Source: an uncultured Brachyspira sp.
Lineage (GTDB): Bacteria > Spirochaetota > Brachyspiria > Brachyspirales > Brachyspiraceae
Assembly (NCBI RefSeq): GCF_944390845.1
Contig: NZ_CALXRM010000009.1
Location: 1-64,000 of the forward strand
Direction of reading: 5' to 3'
DNA: 64,000 bases
In this document: in pieces, positions 53,067 through 59,729 of the stretch
Layout of the letters: each line of letters starts with the position of its first letter
Position numbering within the stretch: the first letter of the stretch is position 1
Program-made: the position numbers and the translations under genes
Notes under the pieces: model-generated
The model's database searches: none
What the model saw: only the letters and a program-made list of their open reading frames with translations
Told to the model about the DNA's origin: nothing

Positions 53067-53400
53067 TACCTAAACAAATATACTTTGTCAAAAATAAATT
53101 TATGTTTTGGTTTTATATTTGGGGCTTTGCCCCAAACCCCACTTCTTTTGCGACTGAAAGGAGTGCCTGTGGTATTGCCACAAAGAAGCTATATCCTCGA
53201 CAGGCTCGGATACGCTTTGCGAAAGGCTGCATTTTGATTTAAATTTAGTAATTTATCTTACATGTAAAACATAATTAGTATGATTTAATACTAATTTTAT
53301 ATTTGCACTTTTTGGTTCTTTGACGAAGTCCGCAGAGCGTATGCGGTGGGAAAAAGAACAACAAAAAATTGACAAAGTTAAAAATTTTTTAGTATATATA
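53065..53400. repeat. Interspersed repeat element, copy E
   Basis: A second element in tandem with copy D, sharing a few bases at the junction: TATACCTAAACAAATATA then CTTTGTCA on the left and TTGACAAAGTTAAAAATT on the right. Its core has the same pieces as copies C and D (TGAAAGGAGTGCCTG, TCCTCGACAGGCTCGGATAC). No gene lies in 52687-53505. Confidence 0.78.
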
Positions 53401-53429
53401 AACTTAAATATTGAAATATAAGTTATAAT

Positions 53430-53484
53430 AAAAAAGACTTTTTTTACTGCCTAAATATTAAAGCATAATAAAAAAGTCTTTTAT
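53430..53484 (-). terminator. Terminator of the C26-type hydrolase gene
   Basis: AAAAGACTTTTTT pairs with AAAAAAGTCTTTT across a 25-base loop, giving T-runs in both directions. It lies just past the stop of the minus-strand gene. Confidence 0.7.
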
Positions 53485-53505
53485 TTTATATTTATTGTTT
53501 AATAA

Positions 53506-54222
53506 TTATTTTCTTGATTTACAAACTTCTACAAACATATCAAAAAGATTTTGCATCTTTATATTTTTAGAACTCATTAATTCAGGGTGCCATTGTACGC
53601 CTAAGATAAAAGAGTATTTTTTCTTATATTCTATAGCTTCAACTATTCCGTCTTTTGAAGTTGCTGTTACTCTGAAATCTTTTGATACTTTATCTATAGC
53701 CTGATGGTGGAAGCTGTTTACTTCAGCAGTATCGCCGAACATATCATAAATGATGCTGTCTTTTACTATTTGAATTTTATGCGCAGGAACATATAATTCT
53801 GCAGTTTGACTATGTAGTATATTTGTATTTCTTTGTGTTGGTATATCCTGTATTAGTGTTCCGCCGAAATGTACATTGATAACTTGTATTCCTCTGCATA
53901 TTCCAAATATTGGTTTATTCATTTCACAGGCATATTTCATAACAGTAAAGTCAAATTCATCTCTTTCATCTGAAATAGTTCCTATTTTTGTTATAGGTTC
54001 TTCTCCGAATCTGAAAGGGTGGACATCAACTCCTCCTGTCATTAGAACACCATCTACCTTTTCAACCATGCTTTTTATGGTTCTTTCATCATCTGTTATA
54101 GGCATTATAAAAGGTGTTCCGCTTGCTCTTATAACAGAATCTACATAAGAACGGTTTACAAATGCTTTAGGTATTGAATTGTTTTCGTATAATAGATTTC
54201 CTGATATTCCTATAATGCTCAT
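53506..54222 (-). CDS. Class I glutamine amidotransferase-like hydrolase (peptidase C26)
   Basis: A 238-residue gamma-glutamyl hydrolase relative (PuuD-like), predicted to split a gamma-glutamyl bond in the cytoplasm. The nucleophile is Cys 109 in I-F-G-I-C-R-G-I-Q. The second and third triad residues are in V-Q-W-H-P-E. The N-terminal motif G-V-L-M-T-G-G-V-D-V-H-P is typical of C26. Substrates in this family include gamma-Glu-GABA and folate polyglutamate; which applies is not readable. It is a single gene with its own terminator, divergent from kptA. Confidence 0.9.
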   Translation of the reverse strand: MSIIGISGNLLYENNSIPKAFVNRSYVDSVIRASGTPFIMPITDDERTIKSMVEKVDGVLMTGGVDVHPFRFGEEPITKIGTISDERDEFDFTVMKYACEMNKPIFGICRGIQVINVHFGGTLIQDIPTQRNTNILHSQTAELYVPAHKIQIVKDSIIYDMFGDTAEVNSFHHQAIDKVSKDFRVTATSKDGIVEAIEYKKKYSFILGVQWHPELMSSKNIKMQNLFDMFVEVCKSRK

Positions 54223-54345
54223 AAAACTTTTTCCTCATAATTGATTTTTAGTTATATTATATTTAAAGTGATTTTTTTACAATACCTAATAACATTATTT
54301 ATGTATTTATATAACTTATTATAGTATTTAATTAACATAATATAG

Positions 54346-54374
54346 TTGACATAATTTATAAATAGCGTTATTTT
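54346..54374 (+). promoter_or_regulatory. kptA promoter, sharing 28 bases with the OppA promoter
   Basis: TTGACA at 54346-54351, 17-base spacer and TATTTT at 54369-54374. The stretch TTAATTAACATAATATAG immediately before the -35 box, and the box itself, recur identically before the gene at 55266. Confidence 0.6.
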
Positions 54375-54400
54375 TATATAAATTCATAAAGGCAATAAAT

Positions 54401-54961
54401 ATGAAAGATGATAAATTAAGTAAAGAAGAAGTTAAAATAAGTAAATTTGTTAGTTTAGTATTAAGACATAAACCTGAAAATATAGGACTTACATTATCAA
54501 AAGACGGTTGGGCAAATGTTCATGAATTGATTGAAAAAATAAAGGCTACTGGTAGAAATATAAATAAAGATATACTTGAAAGGGTAGTTTTATACAATGA
54601 TAAAAAAAGATTTAGCTTTAATGAAAATCATACATTAATAAGGGCGAATCAAGGACATAGCATCGATGTAGATTTAGGATTTGAAGAAAAAGAACCTCCT
54701 GAGATATTATTTCATGGAACTTCAATTGATAATATAGATAGTATAAAACAGGAAGGCATAAAGAAAATGAATAGACTTCATGTACATTTATCATTAACAG
54801 AGGATATAGCCAAAAAAGTAGGTGAGCGTCATGGTAAACCTGCCATTATAAAAATTAATTCTAAACAAATGTATGAAGATGGTATTAAATTCTATTTGTC
54901 TGAAAATAAAGTGTGGCTGTGCGATTATGTAGATTCTAAATATATTATTGATATAATTTAA
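54401..54961 (+). CDS. kptA: RNA 2'-phosphotransferase, Tpt1/KptA family
   Basis: Transfers a 2'-phosphate from RNA to NAD. Of 186 residues, the N-terminal lobe carries V-L-R-H-K-P (Arg 22, His 23) and the C-terminal lobe R-A-N-Q-G-H-S, F-H-G-T-S and V-H-L-S, which are the Arg-His-Arg-Arg type catalytic motifs and the NAD site. The family is standard for tRNA splicing in eukaryotes, but bacteria often keep it without a known splice reaction; a role in RNA repair or in removing ADP-ribose-type marks has been suggested for others. The neighbours do not reveal its RNA. GGCAATAA lies before the ATG, giving only a weak ribosome site. Confidence 0.93.
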   Translation: MKDDKLSKEEVKISKFVSLVLRHKPENIGLTLSKDGWANVHELIEKIKATGRNINKDILERVVLYNDKKRFSFNENHTLIRANQGHSIDVDLGFEEKEPPEILFHGTSIDNIDSIKQEGIKKMNRLHVHLSLTEDIAKKVGERHGKPAIIKINSKQMYEDGIKFYLSENKVWLCDYVDSKYIIDII

Positions 54962-55265
54962 ATAATAAGTCTTTATACATACCCCGCCCTTTATATTTTA
55001 TAGTTTTATTTGGATAATAAAATTTTATTTATTTTTTAAGTTTAATGAGAAATTTCAGCACCCGCCCAAGTGATTATTAAGTTTAAAAATTTTTTCTACG
55101 CACGATTTATTTTTATTAATTTATGTATTTAAAAAGAAAATTAATGCATTTATATTTTTTAATTTATTTACCGTGTGCACTATTTTTTTAATTAACATAA
55201 TATAGTTGACATAATTATATATTTAGTTATCATATTTAGAAAATTAAATTAAAGAGAATAATATA
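54962..55265. other. Gene-free spacer with short GC-rich patches
   Basis: In AT-rich surroundings there are small patches: CCCCGCCCTTTA, CACCCGCCCAAGTG, CTACGCACG and ACCGTGTGCAC. I see no frame or clear fold. The end holds the promoter at 55206. The patches may be remains of another repeat type not otherwise present in this window. Confidence 0.4.
55206..55233 (+). promoter_or_regulatory. Promoter of the second OppA gene
   Basis: TTGACA at 55206-55211, 16-base spacer and TATCAT at 55228-55233. It is preceded by TTAATTAACATAATATAG, identical to the region before kptA, so the two genes may share a regulator. Confidence 0.6.
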
Positions 55266-56870
55266 ATGAAGAAAGTAATTTTTATAATAATTTTAATTGC
55301 AAATATATTTTTCTTATCATGCTCTAATATTAAATCCTCTAATGACGGCATAGTAGTATCAGTTGGAGGAATGCCAAGCAGTTTAGACCCGGCATTTGCT
55401 AAAGGTATTAATACAGCAGTTTACATAACACATGCATTTGAAACTCTCACTCAAAGAGATGAAAAAGGTACTATAATTCCGGCACTTGCTGAAAGCTGGG
55501 AATCTATGAGTAATAATACAGTTTATATATTTCATTTAAGAGAAAATGCTAAATGGTCAGACGGAAGAGATTTAACTGCTAATGATTTTGTATATACTTT
55601 AAGAAGATTGATTGATCCTGAAGTCGCATCTCCTTTTTCTTTGGGATTTGATATAATAAAGAATGCTCAAAGTATAATGAAAGGTGAAAAGAATTTAGAA
55701 GAACTTGGAGTTTATGCTTTAGATGATCATACTTTAAAAATAGAACTAGATATACCATTACCATATTTTGAAGAAGCCATGGCTAGTGATATTGCTTCAC
55801 CTGTAAGAGAGGATATTATAGGAACTTATGGTGAGGATTGGGCATTGAGTAAAGATCATTATATAGGAAATGGCCCTTATATAATGACTGAATATGATGA
55901 GGCGGTGAAAATAGTAATGGAGAAAAATCCTTATTATTGGGATAAAGATAATGTTAAGGCTGAAAAAATAACTTTTGAATTTTTAGAAGATGTTAATACT
56001 GCAGTTGCTGGTATTTATGCAGATAGTATATTATTTTATCCAGAGGCACCAGAAAATGAAAGAGCTTCTTTAATAGAGCAGGGTATAGGCAGAGAAGTTG
56101 ACATAACATCTATTGCTTATTATATGGTTAATTTGAAAAGAAGACCTTTTACTAACCCTTTAGTAAGAAAAGCATTAGCACTTGGTATAGACAGAAATTA
56201 TATAGTAAGTAATGTTCTAGGTGGGGGCAGAGTAGCTGCTAATGGTTTTGTTCCTATTAATGTAAAGAATGGTACTAATAATTTTAGAGATAATGCTCCT
56301 GAATATTTTTCTCTTAAAGAAAGTGATTATCAAAAAAATGTTGAAGAAGCTAAAAAATTACTTGCTCAGGCAGGATACAGAGATATAAAGAAATTTCCTA
56401 TAATAGAACTAATTACAACAACTAATCCTTCTTCATTATTTGTGGCAGAAGCTATTCAAAGTATGTATAAAAATAATTTTGGTATAGATTTGAAATTAAG
56501 ATACGAAGAACCTACAACTTATTTACAGTCAATAAAAGATGGAAGTTTTCAGATGATTAAAGCTGGTACAAGTGTTGCTTATAATCAGGCCACAGGTTAT
56601 TTAAGACTTTTTCAGCTTGATGGTTTAGGTAATGACGGCGGATATACTAATGAAGTTTATGATTATTTAGTTGATATAGCTATGACCAATGCCAATGAAG
56701 ATATAAGAATAAAAGCAGCTTATGATGCAGAACGCATACTCATACAAGAAGATATGGCTATTATACCTATATATTATGATAAGGCTACCGTTATGCAGAG
56801 TAAAAAACTTCATGGTGTGAAATATGATATTTTTTCTATATATGATTTTAGAAATTCTTATATAGAATAG
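55266..56870 (+). CDS. Oligopeptide ABC transporter substrate-binding lipoprotein (second OppA)
   Basis: A 534-residue SBP family 5 protein with lipobox F-F-L-S-C (Cys 19). Landmarks match the one at 1091: G-G-M-P-S-S-L-D-P-A-F-A near the start, A-E-S-W-E, K-W-S-D-G-R-D-L, G-N-G-P-Y-I-M and R-K-A-L-A-L-G-I-D-R-N-Y-I-V. The ligand pocket region differs (no close match around residues 240-290), so it probably binds different peptides. No transporter components adjoin it. AGAG lies upstream of the start, which is a weak ribosome site. The two OppA genes lie about 54 kb apart, each as a single gene. Confidence 0.93.
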   Translation: MKKVIFIIILIANIFFLSCSNIKSSNDGIVVSVGGMPSSLDPAFAKGINTAVYITHAFETLTQRDEKGTIIPALAESWESMSNNTVYIFHLRENAKWSDGRDLTANDFVYTLRRLIDPEVASPFSLGFDIIKNAQSIMKGEKNLEELGVYALDDHTLKIELDIPLPYFEEAMASDIASPVREDIIGTYGEDWALSKDHYIGNGPYIMTEYDEAVKIVMEKNPYYWDKDNVKAEKITFEFLEDVNTAVAGIYADSILFYPEAPENERASLIEQGIGREVDITSIAYYMVNLKRRPFTNPLVRKALALGIDRNYIVSNVLGGGRVAANGFVPINVKNGTNNFRDNAPEYFSLKESDYQKNVEEAKKLLAQAGYRDIKKFPIIELITTTNPSSLFVAEAIQSMYKNNFGIDLKLRYEEPTTYLQSIKDGSFQMIKAGTSVAYNQATGYLRLFQLDGLGNDGGYTNEVYDYLVDIAMTNANEDIRIKAAYDAERILIQEDMAIIPIYYDKATVMQSKKLHGVKYDIFSIYDFRNSYIE

Positions 56871-56929
56871 AACGTATTATATAGTTACCAATAATATTCT
56901 ATATTTTAATTATTTATATATAAATTTAA

Positions 56930-56957
56930 TTGACATTTTAATTGTATAATGTATAAT
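56930..56957 (+). promoter_or_regulatory. Promoter upstream of the heptanucleotide array
   Basis: TTGACA at 56930-56935, 16-base spacer, TATAAT at 56952-56957. The expected RNA start is at about 56964, just before the ATG at 56967. Confidence 0.7.
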
Positions 56958-56966
56958 TTGTTTACT

Positions 56967-57086
56967 ATGATATTAAAAGCAATTTCTTATATTAAAGGCA
57001 AGTCTACAGTCTACAGTCTACAGTCTACAGTCTACAGTCTACAGTCTACAGTCTACAGTCTACAGTCTACAGTCTACAGTAACTAA
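56967..57086 (+). CDS. Short ORF reading through the AGTCTAC array (39 residues)
   Basis: M-I-L-K-A-I-S-Y-I-K-G-K then S-T-V-Y-S-L-Q repeats, ending S-N-stop at 57086. No ribosome site is present and the ATG lies at the predicted RNA 5' end, so any translation would be leaderless. A hairpin terminator follows immediately. It could be a leader peptide, the remnant of a phase-variable gene, or not translated at all. Confidence 0.35.
   Translation: MILKAISYIKGKSTVYSLQSTVYSLQSTVYSLQSTVYSN
57001..57080 (+). repeat. AGTCTAC heptanucleotide array, 11 units
   Basis: Eleven perfect AGTCTAC units (57001-57077) and a partial AGT. It lies between a good promoter and a hairpin terminator, about 170 bases upstream of a lipoprotein gene. 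All frames of the array are open and give the same cyclic S-L-Q-S-T-V-Y peptide. Confidence 0.95.
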
Positions 57087-57119
57087 CAATAATTTATTTG
57101 TTAGTTCTTTATTTTTTAT
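57081..57119 (+). terminator. Hairpin terminator directly after the heptamer array
   Basis: AACTAACA (57081-57088) pairs with TGTTAGTT (57099-57106), then CTTTATTTTTTA. A transcript from 56930 should mostly end here unless something allows readthrough to the lipoprotein gene. Confidence 0.7.
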
Positions 57120-57248
57120 AAATAGATATTTATCATATAAAGCAGTATATCTTTTTGTATTGCATTCAAGAAAATTAATTTATCAAATAATTGGTTATAG
57201 CTCGAGATATAACTTTTTATTAATAAAAAAACAATAGGAGTAAAACAA

Positions 57249-57728
57249 ATGAAAAAAATTTTACAAATAGCTTTAGTTTTAACAGCTTTAGCTTTATTCT
57301 CAACAGCTTGTTCAAAAGTAAGAACAACAAATTTAATAGGTACATACAAAAGCGGTTCATCAACTATGTCTGTTAGTTCAGACGGAGAAGTATATTTTAA
57401 TATTGCTTCAGATGCCACAGGAGTATTGTTATCATTAAGTAAAATAAGTACTTCCAAATATGACAGCAGTACAGGAAATCAAGAGTACAGAAACAATGTT
57501 CTTGTTCCTTGGGATTTAACTTCTGAAAAACAGTCTTATGATTATGAAGTTCCAGTATTTTTTGTTGAAGAAATTGTAGATGATTCAGGTTCATATCCTA
57601 CTAGAGTTTATCATAATGCAACTATTAAATATAACTTTACTAAAGATAAAGAAACTGTTAATTGTAAAGTAACTATTACTGTACCAGAAGGTAAAGGCGA
57701 TAGCGGAAGTGTAACTTTCAGCAAATAA
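57249..57728 (+). CDS. Small lipoprotein of unknown function
   Basis: A 159-residue protein with lipobox F-S-T-A-C (Cys 21), Ser/Lys after it, and a beta-rich domain: L-I-G-T-Y-K-S-G-S-S-T-M-S-V-S-S-D-G-E-V-Y-F, resembling small lipocalin-like or calycin-type folds in which G-T-Y-x-S-G starts the barrel. No family is recognised with confidence. AGGAG lies eight bases before the ATG. It is preceded by the AGTCTAC array and terminator, so its expression could depend on that upstream region, and it is followed by its own terminator and repeat copy F. Confidence 0.72.
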   Translation: MKKILQIALVLTALALFSTACSKVRTTNLIGTYKSGSSTMSVSSDGEVYFNIASDATGVLLSLSKISTSKYDSSTGNQEYRNNVLVPWDLTSEKQSYDYEVPVFFVEEIVDDSGSYPTRVYHNATIKYNFTKDKETVNCKVTITVPEGKGDSGSVTFSK

Positions 57729-57756
57729 TAAAACTTTTTTATTTTCTTCTGTATTT

Positions 57757-57784
57757 ATGGGGAGGGTAATTCCTCTCCATTTTA
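57757..57784 (+). terminator. Terminator after the lipoprotein
   Basis: ATGGGGAGG pairs with CCTCTCCAT (one wobble), loop GTAATT, then TTTTATTT. Confidence 0.85.
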
Positions 57785-57802
57785 TTTATATTAATTTCAG
57801 TA

Positions 57803-58020
57803 TATACCTAAACAACTATAGTTTGTCAAAAAATGCAGTTGTTCGCGAAGCGTATCCGAGTTTATCGAGGATATAAGGTTCTTTTATACCAATACCGAAA
57901 GGTACCTACTCGGTAAAATAACTGGGGTGTTGCGTAAGCACGCAGAGCGGTGGGCAAAGCCCCAGATATCAAAATAAAAATATAAATTTATTTTTGACAA
58001 AATATAGTTGTTTAGGTATA
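57803..58020. repeat. Interspersed repeat element, copy F (complete, 218 bp)
   Basis: The best-defined copy: TATACCTAAACAACTATA then GTTTGTCA on the left, and TGACAAAATATAGTTG then TTTAGGTATA on the right, giving terminal inverted repeats of about 27 bp. Inside are TTCGCGAAGCGTATCC and GCAGAGCGGTGGGCAAAGCC. It ends three bases before the stop of the SUKH gene. No gene is inside. Confidence 0.82.
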
Positions 58021-58022
58021 TA

Positions 58023-59456
58023 TTAATATTGAAATATTCTTTCTAACCCATTTTTTATAAAGTCAAAAATATGTTCATTTTTTAAATCAGTACTTTCATA
58101 ATATTCTAATAACTTATTATATTCATTTGTGATACAAGATACTATAGATTTTTTATATTTATTATTATTTTTATTTTTTAGAATATTTTCCAAATATACT
58201 GTTGTATTTCTTATTTTATCTTCATCTTTATTTCTGCATGCATTAATAAATTCTTCCATATATATATCATACATGTGATCAAATTCTAAATCTAAAAATG
58301 ATAAATGATATAGAGTAGATTTATTTCTTTTATCTATGAATACTTTAAACTCATCAAAATCTATTAAATTGTGCTTATATAAATGAATAGCCATATTTAG
58401 AACATAAGCAAAATTATTATCTTTATCAATGTCTTTATGGAGCATTAATTCTTTATAATAATCTAGTGCTAATTTTATTTCATCAATCCAATTAATTATT
58501 TCATATTTAAAATGTTTTGTATATAAATCATATCCAGTGTACACTTTAAAAAATAATCTGCTGATATATAAATCAATAATATCTTTATTTCTAAATGCAT
58601 CTCTTATATTTTTTTCTATCTTTTTGTATTGATGATTATCTAATATTATAACTAATTGTAATTTATAATTTTCATCTTTTTCTAAATTGTATAAATTATA
58701 AATTTCATTTAAATGTTTTTCATCTAATGATTTATATTTGAAAATAGTTGTTATAATAGTTTTTTTATTTATTCTGCTGTCTTTTATTTCTTTATTATTT
58801 AATATATCATTGTAGTATTTGATTAAGTCATCAATTTCAAATCTTAATCTTATACCAAAAGTACCCATTTTATAATCAAGAGAAGTTTCTAAAAGCCAAT
58901 TCTCATAATAATTTACGAAGTTATCATCACAAGTAATAGATGGTTCCTCATTGAAGTCCATATCATAATAAATAACTTTTCCTTTGTTTTCTCCAGTTAC
59001 TATTAATCCTATAATATATGAATAACCTAATGTACCAAATTTTAATATGCCGTAATTTGTAACTTCATTTTTTGAATCTGGTGATATATCATATCCTTCG
59101 CTTACTTTTTGACAATACTCTTTCATTATATTAATTTTATTGTCATATTTTAGGTAATCAAGATTTATATCTTCAAATTTATCCATGCCATATCCATGAC
59201 AAGCTCCGCTGTTTCCAACTTCTGTTATAAACCAAAAATACTCCTCTGGAAGTTTGAATCCATATTGTTTTTCTAATTCTATAACTTTATTTTTATCTAT
59301 TGGAGGATTTAATTTGTATTTATGAGTTTTAGAAGCAAATTGCTCATAATGCTTATCTGTCTGATGACATTTTTTTAAAAGGTTAAAAATATTTTCTTTT
59401 CTTTGGCTGTTTAATTCTTCTCTTTTCATAGCAGTAATTATATGTTTTTTTATCAT
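58023..59456 (-). CDS. SMI1/KNR4 (SUKH) domain protein
   Basis: A 477-residue protein. The SUKH domain covers about residues 45-190: I-E-L-E-K-Q-Y-G-F-K-L-P-E-E-Y-F-W-F, then G-A-C-H-G-Y-G-M and T-N-Y-G-I-L-K-F-G-T-L-G-Y-S-Y-I-I-G-L. The rest is helix-rich and charged with no family I know. SUKH proteins often act as immunity to polymorphic or contact-dependent toxins; no toxin gene is adjacent, so here that is inference. It has no ribosome site, and a perfect palindrome overlaps its start (next entry). The Met at residue 10 is a possible alternative start. Confidence 0.75.
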   Translation of the reverse strand: MIKKHIITAMKREELNSQRKENIFNLLKKCHQTDKHYEQFASKTHKYKLNPPIDKNKVIELEKQYGFKLPEEYFWFITEVGNSGACHGYGMDKFEDINLDYLKYDNKINIMKEYCQKVSEGYDISPDSKNEVTNYGILKFGTLGYSYIIGLIVTGENKGKVIYYDMDFNEEPSITCDDNFVNYYENWLLETSLDYKMGTFGIRLRFEIDDLIKYYNDILNNKEIKDSRINKKTIITTIFKYKSLDEKHLNEIYNLYNLEKDENYKLQLVIILDNHQYKKIEKNIRDAFRNKDIIDLYISRLFFKVYTGYDLYTKHFKYEIINWIDEIKLALDYYKELMLHKDIDKDNNFAYVLNMAIHLYKHNLIDFDEFKVFIDKRNKSTLYHLSFLDLEFDHMYDIYMEEFINACRNKDEDKIRNTTVYLENILKNKNNNKYKKSIVSCITNEYNKLLEYYESTDLKNEHIFDFIKNGLERIFQY

Positions 59457-59476
59457 AAAGTAAATACTTTATGATA
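59451..59476 (-). promoter_or_regulatory. Perfect 26-bp palindrome over the SUKH start codon
   Basis: TATCATAAAGTA (59451-59462), two central bases, TACTTTATGATA (59465-59476). The gene's ATG is at 59454-59456. It could be an operator for self-control or an RNA hairpin hiding the start. Confidence 0.7.
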
Positions 59477-59674
59477 AATAAATATTGTTTTATTATAGTA
59501 TATATTATTCATAAAATAATCATTTTTTAATTTAAATTTATTAGATTCAATAAGTTTATAAATTATTTTTTATTTTTTGACTAACCATATTAATTTTTAT
59601 ATATTAAGAGATTACATTTTATTAATGAATATAAGCTAAAAAAATTATACGGATATATTTTATTTTTATATAAT

Positions 59675-59711
59675 AAAAAAGGCCATCATATTATTTTATG
59701 ATAGCCTTTTA
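59675..59711 (-). terminator. Terminator of the ribF-rpsO-pnp transcript
   Basis: AAAAAAGGCCATCATA pairs with TATGATAGCCTTTT (near perfect) with runs of A and T on either side. It lies 19 bases after the pnp stop. Confidence 0.85.
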
Positions 59712-59729
59712 TATATAAAGATTTAATTA

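Noticed and set aside
58023..59456. A toxin-immunity or defence island around the SUKH gene
   Set aside because: No toxin, restriction or other defence gene is adjacent; the neighbours are a repeat element and housekeeping genes.
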